Positions 53,104 to 62,053 of a stretch of DNA of 64,000 nucleotides are shown here, piece after piece; the stretch's first letter is position 1; every line of letters begins with the position of its first letter. Below the pieces are notes generated by a model. It ran no database searches and was not told where the DNA came from. It worked only from the letters and a program-made list of their open reading frames with translations. Made by a program: the position numbers and the translations under genes. This stretch comes from UBA1431 sp002329665. Lineage in GTDB: Bacteria; Bacillota; Clostridia; Christensenellales; UBA1431. The stretch covers positions 1-64,000 of the forward strand of contig JAXGXY010000004.1 of NCBI GenBank assembly GCA_040772545.1, in the 5' to 3' direction.

Positions 53104-54492
53104 ATGAAAAGAACACTCGCCCTGATCCTCGCGCTGTGCCTCGCCCTGTTAACGGCAGGCTGCGAAAGACCGTCGGCACCGGAAAAAAAGCCGACCGTCC
53201 CGCCCGCGCAGAGCCGGTCCGACGAGTACAGGCTCGTCACTTCCGGCTGCGTGCTGCCCAAAATGGCGGCGTGCGTCGTTCTCGTCGATTTCGCGGACAT
53301 CGCGTGTTCCACCGAAGAAGCACAGTGGGCCGACAGGTTCTTCGGGCACAGGGACAGCCTGAGGGCGTTTTATCTGTCCGCTTCGAAAAAACGGCTCGAC
53401 ATCGTGCCCGCCGCGGAAACTTACGGGAAAAACGACGGCGTGGTGCGCATCACGCTCGCGGAAAACCATCCGTCCGGCGTGCACCTTGACGATGACGACT
53501 TCACGCACAGCCTGGTGAACCGGGCCCTGCGAAAGGCCGACCCGTATCTCGATTTTTCCGCATACGACCGGAACGGAGACGGGGCGCTCTGGTCGACGGA
53601 GTTCACGCCCTTCATCGTCCTTGCCGGGTACGAGCAGGACTTCGAAGAGTACGCAAACGACCCTTCGGTGGGCGCGCACATGCATTTCACCGACGATGAC
53701 GGTTCCTCGCTGGTCCTCGACGGTGTCTCGAACGACGTCTATATCATGATCGGCGAACTCGTCTACGACTACGTGAAAAAGGAGAATATGCTCAACACCG
53801 TGGAGATCATCGCGCACGAGACCGGGCATGCGCTGGGCCTGCCCGACCTGTACGACACCGACGACAGCAGCCTGGGCGTGGGCATCCATTCGACGATGGG
53901 GGGCTGCATCTACAAGGACCGCAGCGGGAAGATGAACGAGAATCCCGTGGAACTCGATTCCTGGTCCAAGCTGTTCCTGGGGTTCTTAAAGCCGCAGGTG
54001 GTGACCAAGGCCGGGGAATACATCCTCTACGACGACTATACGGGCCTTGGGAACATCCTGCTCATCCCCACGCAGGACCCCGACGAGTTCTTCCTGCTGG
54101 AGAACAGGCAGCTCGTGCATTATGACGCGGTACTTTCAGACTACATGGGCCGCGGCGGCATATCGATATGGCACGTAAACAGCCGGCACATCGACCCGAA
54201 CGTCTATAACGTGGACGGGTTCGTGAACGTCAGCGCGGTCAACGATAACGAAGCCAGAAAAGGCGTGGACCTCGAGGAGGCCAACGAAGCGGTGCTGGGC
54301 TACGCGCAGCTGGACCGGCACGAGGAAGAATACTTTAACGACTACGACCATTACTTCTCGGCAGCGGGAAACGACACCTTCGGCCCCAATACCCAGCCTT
54401 CGTCGGCGCTGACGGACGGCAGGGCGACGGGCATCACCATCCGCGTGCTCTCCGACGGCCTCGCGTCGAAGGTCGAGATCGATTTTGAGTAG
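53104..54492 (+). CDS. Secreted M6-like metalloprotease lipoprotein
   Basis: 462 residues from ATG 53104 (AGGAAG upstream; a TTG two codons earlier is in frame). Lipoprotein signal ending LLTAGC. The zinc motif HETGHALGLPDLYD starts at His238, as in M6 (immune inhibitor A-type) proteases, with STMGG further on. An EF-hand-like calcium loop DRNGDGALWSTE begins at Asp155. The C-terminal half (FFLLENRQLVHYD, GGISIWHVNS) is the usual M6 extension. It cleaves extracellular proteins, target unknown. Not linked to addA in function. Confidence 0.88.
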   Translation: MKRTLALILALCLALLTAGCERPSAPEKKPTVPPAQSRSDEYRLVTSGCVLPKMAACVVLVDFADIACSTEEAQWADRFFGHRDSLRAFYLSASKKRLDIVPAAETYGKNDGVVRITLAENHPSGVHLDDDDFTHSLVNRALRKADPYLDFSAYDRNGDGALWSTEFTPFIVLAGYEQDFEEYANDPSVGAHMHFTDDDGSSLVLDGVSNDVYIMIGELVYDYVKKENMLNTVEIIAHETGHALGLPDLYDTDDSSLGVGIHSTMGGCIYKDRSGKMNENPVELDSWSKLFLGFLKPQVVTKAGEYILYDDYTGLGNILLIPTQDPDEFFLLENRQLVHYDAVLSDYMGRGGISIWHVNSRHIDPNVYNVDGFVNVSAVNDNEARKGVDLEEANEAVLGYAQLDRHEEEYFNDYDHYFSAAGNDTFGPNTQPSSALTDGRATGITIRVLSDGLASKVEIDFE

Positions 54493-54532
54493 CGCCCTAT
54501 TATGATGGAAAGTTCTCTAAATAGAAAAGCAC

Positions 54533-54560
54533 GAGAGGGCGACAGCCCTCTCCCGTATCC
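54533..54560 (-). terminator. Hairpin between converging protease and DUF4177 genes
   Basis: GAGAGGGC-GACA-GCCCTCTC. On the minus strand it is followed, after CGTGC, by TTTTCTATTT, so it best serves the DUF4177 gene. Confidence 0.5.
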
Positions 54561-54628
54561 AAGCCCTTCCGCGCCGGTATCGTCTTTGTGTGTTCCGATA
54601 TACGGACAATAGTTTGCTTGCTGAGGGC

Positions 54629-54826
54629 TTATCGTATTTTACGTTTGAATATCGAGATGATCCACCTCGTGCTGCCGTAGCTTTGAGCGGCGGCAACGGT
54701 GCTTACCAATTCCCAGCCCTGCAATCCATATTCATTCAATTCATTTTGAAATGTGCCACGATCAACCTTCCCACCCAACACTCCTTTGGCGTCTGTAAAC
54801 AGTGTTCTGTATTCATACTTCTCCAT
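54629..54826 (-). CDS. DUF4177 small protein
   Basis: 65 residues: KYEYRTLF at the start, GGKVDRGTFQNELNEYGLQGWEL in the middle (split here by its GW core) and IFKRK at the end, which is the DUF4177 pattern. Members are small soluble proteins of unknown function in Gram-positives. CGGGGGTG lies upstream of the ATG. The gap to alaS (54827-55052) holds nothing recognisable. Confidence 0.75.
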   Translation of the reverse strand: MEKYEYRTLFTDAKGVLGGKVDRGTFQNELNEYGLQGWELVSTVAAAQSYGSTRWIISIFKRKIR

Positions 54827-55052
54827 AATGACACCCCCGCAGAATCATCCGATTTTGCTTAGTGAAAGTTTAATAAAAAAACCTGTATTTCAGTAAGCCC
54901 TAAACGAACTTCCATTTGTCTCTTGCAAGCACATCAAAATGAAAGGTGTTCTGCAATAATTCCCAGTGACGGCACATCCTTGCGGGCGCCTTTAATCATT
55001 TCAGGGCGGTTGCCTGTCTGATGAAGCCGGGGCGAACCAACTCTCGCGCCCG

Positions 55053-56831
55053 CTATTCCAATACCGCGCGGATGCGGCGCACGCCCGCAGAGGAACTTTC
55101 TTCCTTCTTGATCCTGAACCTCCCGAGCGCGCCTGTGCGCTCCACATGCGGCCCGCCGCAGATTTCCCGAGACAAGTCGCCGACCGAGTACACCTTGACG
55201 ACGTTGTCGTAACGCGCGTCGAAAACGCCCGTCGCCCCGCTGGCGCGCGCCTCTTCCACCGGCATCTCCTCGCAGTTGACCTCATGGTCGGCCGCGATGG
55301 CCTCGTTGACCAGCGCCTCCACCTTTGACAGCTCCTCCTTCGTCAGCTTCCTGGGGAAGGAAAAGTCGAAGCGCAGGCGTTCGGCGGTGATGTTGCTCCC
55401 CTTCTGGGAGACCTCGTCCCCCAGTACCCGGCGAAGCGAGGCGAGCAGGAGATGCGTGGCCGTGTGCAGGCGCGTGGTCATTTCGGAGGCGTCCGCGAGC
55501 CCGCCCTTGAAGCGCTGGGACGCGCCGGCCTGCGAAACCTGCCGGTGCTTTTCGAAGCTCTCGTCGAAACCGGACCTGTCCACCGTAAGGTTGCGTTCGG
55601 CCGCGAGCTCGACGGTCAGTTCGATGGGGAAGCCGTAGGTGTCGTAGAGCCGGAAGGCGTCGGGGCCTTCTATCACGCTGCCGCGGAGGCGCGAGACGAG
55701 CTTGTCGAATTCCCTGAGCCCGTGCGTGATCGTGTTCGCGAACCGGTCCTCCTCGAGGGTCAGCTCCCGCATGACGGCCTCGCGGTTCTCATTTAGCTCC
55801 GGATAAACGCCGCCGTACTGGTCCACGACCGCGGCGGCCACGTGGATGAGCCCGCCTTTTTCGATACCCAGCTGCATGCCGAAGCGGACGGAGCGCCGTA
55901 TCAGGCGCCGGAGTACGTAGCCCTGGTCGACGTTTGAAGGGGTGACGCCGCGCTGGTCGCCCAGTATGAACGTCGCGCAGCGGATGTGGTCGGCGACGAT
56001 GCGCATCGCGCGCGTCGTGCCTTCGTCCTGCCCGTAGCGTTTCGCGCAGAGTTCGCCGATCACGCGCATGATCCCGGTGAAGACGTCGGTCTCGTATACG
56101 GAAGCCTTCCCCTGCAGGATGCAGGCCGTGCGGTCGAGGCCCATGCCGGTGTCCACGTTTTTCTGCCGCAGCATCTCGTACTTCCCGTCCGCGGTCTTGT
56201 TGTATTCCATGAATACGTCGTTCCAGATCTCGAGGTACTTCCCGCAGCCGCAGGCCGGGTTGCACCGCGGGGAACAGGGGGGCTTGCCGGTGTCGATGAA
56301 CATTTCGGTATCCGGCCCGCACGGGCCCGTCCGGCCGGCGGGGCCCCACCAGTTGTACTTTTTCGGGAGGTAGAAGATGTGGTCATCCCTTACGCCCATC
56401 GCCTTCCAGTGCCCCGCGGACTCCTCGTCGCGCGGGGCGTCGGCGTCGCCCTCGAACACGGTGAAGAAGAGCTTTTCCGGGTCGAGTGCGAGCCATTTGG
56501 GCGAGGTAAGGAACTCGTAGCTCCAGGCGATGGCCTCTTTCTTGAAATAGTCGCCCAGCGACCAATTCCCGAGCATCTCGAAGAACGTGCAGTGCGACGC
56601 GTCGCCCACCGAATCGATGTCGCCGGTGCGCACGCATTTCTGCACGTCGGCCAGGCGTTTGCCCTCCGGATGGGACTGCCCCATCAGGTAGGGGACCAGC
56701 GGGTGCATCCCCGCCGTGGTGAAGAGCACGGTCGGGTCGTTTTCGGGAATGAGCGAGGCGCTCGGGATGATGGCGTGCCCGCGCTCCCTGAAAAAGGTCA
56801 GGTACATATCTCGAAGTTCGTCTGCTCTCAT
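55053..56831 (-). CDS. alaS: Alanyl-tRNA synthetase, short form without the C-terminal domain
   Basis: 592 residues from ATG 56831, with AAGGAG 7 nt upstream. Class II catalytic core: FTTAGMHPLVPYL, FFEMLGNWSLGDYF and GMGLDRTA. A cysteine cluster PPCSPRCNPACGCGK lies in the middle. The editing domain is complete: HTATH (H-x3-H) and CGGPH (C-x3-H). The protein stops right after it, so the usual DHHA1/C-Ala domain (normal total about 870) is missing. It attaches Ala to tRNA-Ala and clears Ser/Gly errors. Whether it is the only AlaRS cannot be seen. Confidence 0.88.
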   Translation of the reverse strand: MRADELRDMYLTFFRERGHAIIPSASLIPENDPTVLFTTAGMHPLVPYLMGQSHPEGKRLADVQKCVRTGDIDSVGDASHCTFFEMLGNWSLGDYFKKEAIAWSYEFLTSPKWLALDPEKLFFTVFEGDADAPRDEESAGHWKAMGVRDDHIFYLPKKYNWWGPAGRTGPCGPDTEMFIDTGKPPCSPRCNPACGCGKYLEIWNDVFMEYNKTADGKYEMLRQKNVDTGMGLDRTACILQGKASVYETDVFTGIMRVIGELCAKRYGQDEGTTRAMRIVADHIRCATFILGDQRGVTPSNVDQGYVLRRLIRRSVRFGMQLGIEKGGLIHVAAAVVDQYGGVYPELNENREAVMRELTLEEDRFANTITHGLREFDKLVSRLRGSVIEGPDAFRLYDTYGFPIELTVELAAERNLTVDRSGFDESFEKHRQVSQAGASQRFKGGLADASEMTTRLHTATHLLLASLRRVLGDEVSQKGSNITAERLRFDFSFPRKLTKEELSKVEALVNEAIAADHEVNCEEMPVEEARASGATGVFDARYDNVVKVYSVGDLSREICGGPHVERTGALGRFRIKKEESSSAGVRRIRAVLE

Positions 56832-56953
56832 GCAAAATCTCCTTACAGCGTAAAATGAAAACCCCCGTGGCACACGCAAAGGCCTGCCTGTGTCCGGCGG
56901 GTGATAAATTCGCACGTATTAATAATAAAGCATACAAACGGGCGGTTGTCAAC

Positions 56954-57032
56954 GTCGGAGCAAACTCCCCGTTGCATAATCGCCTTTGCGCTTGCGCAAA
57001 GGCGAGCGGGTGCGGAGTTTGCGCAGGCGGGG
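56954..57032 (-). repeat. Repeat element D (short palindromic unit)
   Basis: On the minus strand it reads GCGCAAACTCCGCACC, GCCTTTGCGCAAGCGCAAAGGC, then GGGGAGTTTGCTCCGACG. The ends are inverted copies (GCAAACTCC / GGAGTTTGC) and the middle is a perfect hairpin (GCCTTTGCGC / GCGCAAAGGC). It looks like a minimal unit of the repeat family. It begins directly behind the M20 dipeptidase stop and fills most of the gap to alaS. Confidence 0.75.
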
Positions 57033-58427
57033 TCAGGTGCAGAGCGTGACGATGGCGTCCGCGATCATGCGCGCGTTGAAACCCAGCATTTCCAGCGGGA
57101 CGTACTCGTTTGCCTGGTGCGCCAGATGATCGGCCGTCTCCATGTTCGGCCCGAAGGACACGGCGTTCTTTACGGAACGGGCGTAGGTCGCGCCGCCGAT
57201 AGAGCGGCAGTATGCCTTCGCGCCGGTCTGGCGCGCATAGACCATCAAAAGCTTCTGCACGAGTTCCGAGTCTTCGCTCACGAAATGCGGAGGGAGGCTG
57301 TGGCGGATGCCGACTTCGAATCCCGGAAGCTCCATAGCCGCCGCGATGCGCGAAAGGATGTCCTCGCTGCCAAAAGAGATGGGGTAACGAATGTCCCACT
57401 GCATGGACATCTCGCGTTGGTCCATTTCCAGCACGCCGACGTTGACGGTGAGCGCGCCCGACACCTCGTCGCGGAGGTCGAGGCCGATGGACTGCCCGCC
57501 GAGTTCCCCGGCCACCCTGCGGGCGAGGAAGGCGATCGCGTTGGCCGGGCCGCCGGGCTGCAGGCCCAGGCCGTAGAGCGCCGACGCGAGCAGGCATATC
57601 GCGTTTTTGCCGAGTTCGGGCGTCGAGCCGTGCGCGCTCACGCCCCTGCACACGAGGCGGGCGCGGCCGTCGGGAAGCACCGCGCATTCGACGCCCTCCG
57701 GGAGCGCGGGAACGAGGGAATCGGCCGTCAGCGCGGCGCCGTCGCCGCCGGAAACCACGGCTTCGGCGTGGTCGGGCACCATGTTCACGCGGGATCCGCC
57801 CCTGAACGAAAGCACTTTCAGGCCGTCTTCGCCGGGCTTCGCCGAAAACTTCTTCGAAATATCCAGGTGCAGCACGCCCTTCTCGGCGTTGATGACCGGA
57901 TACTCGCAATCGGGCGAGAAGGCGAGGTCGGGCATCGGACGGTGGCGCTTGTAGTAGTCCATATCCGCCCAGCCGCTCTCTTCGTCGCACCCGGCCATGA
58001 AGCGGACGCGGCGTTTGAGGCCGATGCCCCGTTCCTTCACCGCCGCGAGGGCATAGAGCGCGCTTATCACCGCGCCCTTGTCGTCGGTCGTGCCGCGCCC
58101 GTACATGCGCCCGCCTTCGATATGGGCCGAGAACGGGCCGAAACCCCATCCGCCGCCGGCGGGCACGACGTCCAGATGCGTCATGATCCCGAGCGTCTCT
58201 TCGCCTTCGCCGTAATCGACCAGCGCCATGTGCCCGTCCAGGTTTTCCGGCTGGAAGCCGAGCGCTCTGCCCAGGGCGAGCGTGTACTCGAGCGCCTCGT
58301 TCACGGGCTTTCCGTACGGCATGCCCGGCAGAGGCGGTTCCTTGACGCTGGGTATCCTGACGAGGCCGGCGAGCGCGCCGATCATTTCCTCATTTTTTTC
58401 ATCTATATAATCGTTGATGCGTTTCAT
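57033..58427 (-). CDS. M20 family dipeptidase (PepV-like)
   Basis: 464 residues from ATG 58427. Zinc ligands are in HLDVVPAG, TTDDKGA, DEESG, FSPDCEYPV and the C-terminal HLAHQANE. A lid domain with MQWDIRYP lies between the catalytic halves. PepV-type enzymes cut dipeptides and some longer Xaa-peptides in the cytoplasm. The start is odd: GGAGG directly touches the ATG, while a better AAGGAGG lies 12 nt away. It is followed by repeat D and alaS. Confidence 0.9.
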   Translation of the reverse strand: MKRINDYIDEKNEEMIGALAGLVRIPSVKEPPLPGMPYGKPVNEALEYTLALGRALGFQPENLDGHMALVDYGEGEETLGIMTHLDVVPAGGGWGFGPFSAHIEGGRMYGRGTTDDKGAVISALYALAAVKERGIGLKRRVRFMAGCDEESGWADMDYYKRHRPMPDLAFSPDCEYPVINAEKGVLHLDISKKFSAKPGEDGLKVLSFRGGSRVNMVPDHAEAVVSGGDGAALTADSLVPALPEGVECAVLPDGRARLVCRGVSAHGSTPELGKNAICLLASALYGLGLQPGGPANAIAFLARRVAGELGGQSIGLDLRDEVSGALTVNVGVLEMDQREMSMQWDIRYPISFGSEDILSRIAAAMELPGFEVGIRHSLPPHFVSEDSELVQKLLMVYARQTGAKAYCRSIGGATYARSVKNAVSFGPNMETADHLAHQANEYVPLEMLGFNARMIADAIVTLCT

Positions 58428-58633
58428 CCTCCAAGAAGACCTCCTTAAGAATTTCAGTATAGCCTTAACCCGGACCGCTGTCAAACTCCCGCAGATCAGG
58501 TTCGCGGGCCACAGGTGCCGCCGGCCTCGAGGAAGGCGCGGGCGGCGCCGGGGGAAACGGCGGCGCCAATAGGGGGTCGGAAATGCTGTTAACCGGTATA
58601 TGATTCGAGGAAGGATTTTGTGCCCCCGGCGGG

Positions 58634-58659
58634 GAATATATCGAAAGACTGATATATTC
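58634..58659. promoter_or_regulatory. Perfect 9-bp inverted repeat upstream of radC
   Basis: GAATATATC-GAAAGACT-GATATATTC lies 31 bp before the radC start, in the 262-bp gap to the dipeptidase gene. It could be an operator or an RNA hairpin in the leader. It does not match the Gram-positive LexA box. Confidence 0.5.
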
Positions 58660-58689
58660 TTTGAAAACTCTGGATTCCCGGGGGAAAAG

Positions 58690-59409
58690 ATGCACGAAGG
58701 ACATAGAAAACGGCATAAGGAAAGGTATTTGAAGGAAGGGCTGGAAGGTTTCGGGGACCACGAAGTCCTCGAACTGCTCCTGTTCTACTGTATACCCCGC
58801 AGAGACACGAACACGGTCGCGCATAAACTGCTGGACCGCTTCGGTTCGCTTAACGCCGTGCTCGACGCCGACCCCGCCGACCTGCAGGCCGTAGAGGGCA
58901 TCGGCGAACACAGCGCCGTGCTGATCTCCCTTATCCCCCACATCGCGAGGCGGTACGAACTTGCGGCGATCGGGGAGCGGCCGCTGCTGGACAGCACCGC
59001 CAAGGCAGGGGCCTACGCCATGGCGCTGTTGAAGGGCGTGCCGGTCGAACGGTTCTACCTCATCTGCCTGGATTCGCAGTGCCGCGTGACCTACGCCGCG
59101 CTGCTGCAGGAGGGCACGATCAACCAGGCCGCGGTCTACCCGCGGATGGTGGTGGAGGCCGCGCTCCGGCACAGGGCCAACAGCCTTATCCTCGCGCACA
59201 ACCACCCGGGCGGCGTGCTGAAGCCGTCCAATGCGGACATCCGCGTGACGCGGGCGGTGATGGACGCCGTCAAGCCGCTGGGCATCGACGTGCTGGACCA
59301 TATCATCGTTTCGAGCAGGGGATATTTCAGCTTCGTGGCCGAGCGCAGCATGACCGGGATGGACGTGAAACAGGCGCATGCGGGGTACGCCGCCGAGCCC
59401 GAAAAATGA
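58690..59409 (+). CDS. radC: RadC/YsxA family JAB-domain protein
   Basis: 239 residues from ATG 58690 (GGGGGAAAAG upstream). An N-terminal helix-hairpin-helix UPF0758 part (LDADPADLQAVEGIGEH) is followed by a JAB/MPN metal domain with NHPGG in LILAHNHPGGVLKPSNAD, and DHIIVSSRGYFSF. Named for a supposed repair role that was later withdrawn; true function unknown. The short gap to the converging dnaI-like gene carries a possible terminator (CTCCCTGGCGG...CCGGGAG). Confidence 0.92.
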   Translation: MHEGHRKRHKERYLKEGLEGFGDHEVLELLLFYCIPRRDTNTVAHKLLDRFGSLNAVLDADPADLQAVEGIGEHSAVLISLIPHIARRYELAAIGERPLLDSTAKAGAYAMALLKGVPVERFYLICLDSQCRVTYAALLQEGTINQAAVYPRMVVEAALRHRANSLILAHNHPGGVLKPSNADIRVTRAVMDAVKPLGIDVLDHIIVSSRGYFSFVAERSMTGMDVKQAHAGYAAEPEK

Positions 59410-59502
59410 CGACCGAACTCCGAGCGTGAGCCGGACGGGGCGGTTCAGACCGCAAAACAAAACTCCCTGGCGGTGTGCCGGGAGCCTGAAACGGGTGTTT
59501 TG

Positions 59503-60447
59503 TCAGTATTTGCGGATGTCGCAGCCCCTGAGGTGGAAACGGCGCGTGTGCGCGGCGTCGAGCAGGCGGGAGACCATGCGCTCGCCGTAGCGTTCCTGTA
59601 TCTCGTGAGGGAACAGGTTGGTGGCCACGATGGTGTGCTTCGCCCTCAGGAGCCGCTCGTTGAACAGGGAAACGAAGTATTCCACGGTCACGTTGTTGTA
59701 CAGGGGCTCGCTCCCCAGGTCGTCGCAGACCAGCAGGTCGGCGCCATACAGGGGAGAGAGGTCGGTCCCCGCGCCGAGATGCTTTTGCAGGCAGAATTCC
59801 CCGAGCGAAAACGCGGTGAAGCGCAATACGTTAAATGACCTGTTCAAAAGACAGCCCGTGATGCAGTTGAGCAGGTACGTCTTGCCTAGCCCGGTGTTTC
59901 CGTAAAACAGCAGGTTGGGCTTTTCGTTTTCGGGAAACTCCTTCGCATATTCGAGGCAGATGTCCCGAAGCTGGCGCATGTACTCGCGCTGCGGCGTTTT
60001 CGACCCCGGCGGGATCTCGTTGGGGAACACGCCGAGGTCGAAGTTTTCGAAGCTCTGATTCTTCAATATCTCCTTATCGTTGGGCGCGTACCGCTCCTCG
60101 TTCAGGCGGCGGACGAAACAGGCGCAGCGCGTCTTGACAGGGTTTCCCACGAAGCCGGTGTCCCGGCAGTCCGGGCAGCGGTAGGCCATCTCGAGGTAAT
60201 CTTTCGGAAGGCCGGCGCTTTCGAGCAGCCCGGCGCGTTTTATGTAAAGCTCCTTTAATGCGTCCCCGGTCGCCTGCGCGTCGTCCGCGCCCGGACCGAA
60301 AAGGAGGCGCAGCCGCTCGTTTTCGAGTTCGGCAAGCGCCGGGCAGAGAGAAACGGCGTGGGAAAAACGCTTTTCCTGGGCCAGGCGGTTGCGCCTCTGC
60401 CGGGCCTCGAAGTCCGCGATCACCCGTACAAGCGCCGCATCGGCCAT
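59503..60447 (-). CDS. DnaI/DnaC-like replicative helicase loader ATPase
   Basis: 314 residues from ATG 60447, with AGGAG 9 nt upstream. The N-terminal helical part has a zinc-type cysteine cluster (CPDCRDTGF...CAC), as in DnaI. The AAA+ domain has Walker A YGNTGLGKT, Walker B LLVCDDLG and the arginine-finger region GERMVSRLLD. It loads the replicative helicase onto single-stranded DNA. It follows the dnaD-like gene after 19 bp, so loader and primosome adaptor are co-expressed. Confidence 0.9.
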   Translation of the reverse strand: MADAALVRVIADFEARQRRNRLAQEKRFSHAVSLCPALAELENERLRLLFGPGADDAQATGDALKELYIKRAGLLESAGLPKDYLEMAYRCPDCRDTGFVGNPVKTRCACFVRRLNEERYAPNDKEILKNQSFENFDLGVFPNEIPPGSKTPQREYMRQLRDICLEYAKEFPENEKPNLLFYGNTGLGKTYLLNCITGCLLNRSFNVLRFTAFSLGEFCLQKHLGAGTDLSPLYGADLLVCDDLGSEPLYNNVTVEYFVSLFNERLLRAKHTIVATNLFPHEIQERYGERMVSRLLDAAHTRRFHLRGCDIRKY

Positions 60448-60466
60448 TGTCAACACTCCTTTTTTA

Positions 60467-61942
60467 TTAGGACGCGCTCAGGTCGTCGAAATCCCTGTCC
60501 AGGCCGTTCTGTTCCGGGGGACGCTGGTCATAGTTCAGGCCGTCCAGCTTCTTGCGGGAGGCGCCAGACTGTCTGTTGGCCGTGTGGGTCCTGCGCTCCG
60601 CCCTGGCCTGTTCGAGCGTGAGCACGCCTTTTTTATGGTAATTGGACAGGAGCTTTTGCAGGAACTGCCAGGGCTGGTTGGCGCCGGCCGAGAGCTCTGC
60701 GGCGAAGAGCAGAAGGCCTTCCTCCATGCCCCACGTGTCGCGCCATTTCGTGTAGGCGGCGCGGTCGCTCTGGCCGGGGGAACGAACGATCCCGGCGCGC
60801 CGGAAAACTTCGCCGAGCGCGCCGTCCAGCGCCCGTTCACATTCGAGCATCTCTTCGGCTTCGGAACAGGAATGGATGTTGCTGTTGTGCCAGCCTTCGA
60901 GCAGGCTGTTGACGGCGGCGAAGGTGGCCCGCCCGTTTTCCGAGGCCCGGGTACAGGCGGCGAGTACGGTTTCGTGGTCCATGCCCCATTCGCGGGTCCA
61001 GCGCGCGTACTGTATGTTCTGCGCCTGAGTGGGCGAGACGCTCTTTTGGCCGAGGGCCAGCAGCACTTCGCGAAGCTTCGCACCAATCGTATCGCGCGCG
61101 GAGAAATGCGCCTCGATGTCGGCCGCTTTTACGAAGCCCTGTTCATAGAGCGAAGCGAGCACGCGATGGACGTAGGCGAGGTTCGGCTTCTGTATCTTGG
61201 TCGTTTCACGGCAGGCGAGCAGGATCGCGTCCAGCGTGAACCCCCATTCCTCCGTCCATTTGTTGAAAAGCCTGTTTTCGTCGACGGTGGGCGTGCGGAA
61301 CACGCCTATGTGGGAGAGGACCTTCTGCGTCTGCGTGCTTTCGGAAGCGTGGCGGGCGATGCGCCGTTCCGCGTCCTCCAGCGTGCGCACCCCGTCGTTT
61401 GCCCAGCTGAGCGCCACCTTGTTCATGTAGGCAAGGCTCACCTGCCGGCCCTTGCGCTCGACGCAGTGGGAGACCATGTGCAGCACGGCCTCGGGTTCCA
61501 TCCCCAGCACCTCGATCCAGTCGTAGATCTTCTGGAGGTCCTGCGTGTGCAGCAGCCGCCCGCCGAGCACGGACTGCAGGGAAATGTTGAAATCTGAGTA
61601 CCGGGCCAGCTCCGGCGGGGTCTCGTAGTTGTTCTGGTACAGCCGGTTTTTGACGTTATAGAATTCGACGGTGAAAGGGTCCTGGGAGACGATGCGCACC
61701 AGTCCGTCCCGCGCCCAATAGGAAAACGCGTTGTACACCGTCTCGGTCTCGAGGCCGAGCGCGAGGGCGAAGGCTTCCGACGTCGGCTCCGCCGCGCCGG
61801 GGTGCAGGCACTGGTACAGTCCGTAGACGTATACTTTCACGAAATCCCCGGGGGCTTTGGTCAGGAATTCCTGGATGAACAAGTTTTCGAGCGGCGTGAC
61901 GTCAAAGAGTATGGCGCTGTCCGACAGTTTGCAAAAAGCCAT
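60467..61942 (-). CDS. DnaD-like primosome protein with four DDBH2-type repeats
   Basis: 491 residues, roughly twice the length of B. subtilis DnaD. An N-terminal winged-helix part (about 20-95) is followed by four DnaD/DnaB C-terminal-type repeats at about 130-192, 222-280, 308-365 and 393-452. Each has a (K/R)WxxxWG(F/M) box with a downstream helix; repeat 1 is more diverged (YDWIEVLGM). The C-terminus is charged and disordered. Proteins of this type remodel DNA at origins and hand over the helicase loader, which is the next gene. RBS GGGAGAG. Confidence 0.88.
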   Translation of the reverse strand: MAFCKLSDSAILFDVTPLENLFIQEFLTKAPGDFVKVYVYGLYQCLHPGAAEPTSEAFALALGLETETVYNAFSYWARDGLVRIVSQDPFTVEFYNVKNRLYQNNYETPPELARYSDFNISLQSVLGGRLLHTQDLQKIYDWIEVLGMEPEAVLHMVSHCVERKGRQVSLAYMNKVALSWANDGVRTLEDAERRIARHASESTQTQKVLSHIGVFRTPTVDENRLFNKWTEEWGFTLDAILLACRETTKIQKPNLAYVHRVLASLYEQGFVKAADIEAHFSARDTIGAKLREVLLALGQKSVSPTQAQNIQYARWTREWGMDHETVLAACTRASENGRATFAAVNSLLEGWHNSNIHSCSEAEEMLECERALDGALGEVFRRAGIVRSPGQSDRAAYTKWRDTWGMEEGLLLFAAELSAGANQPWQFLQKLLSNYHKKGVLTLEQARAERRTHTANRQSGASRKKLDGLNYDQRPPEQNGLDRDFDDLSAS

Positions 61943-61983
61943 GGCTTCTCTCCCGCATGACATTGACTCCGTGTGTGTATCCT

Positions 61984-61992
61984 ATCATAGCA
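61984..61992 (-). promoter_or_regulatory. Extended -10 promoter of dnaD-dnaI
   Basis: On the minus strand TGC-TATGAT, an extended -10 box, about 40 bp before the dnaD-like start. No good -35 box was found. Confidence 0.45.
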
Positions 61993-62053
61993 TAAGCCCG
62001 CCTTGGGATGCGAAACCGGGATGGGGCGAAAAAGAGGATTCTCGTACAAAAAT

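Noticed and set aside
56901..58448. 515-codon plus-strand frame opposite the M20 dipeptidase
   Set aside because: Antisense shadow of a GC-rich gene; the dipeptidase frame has all zinc motifs, the shadow has none.
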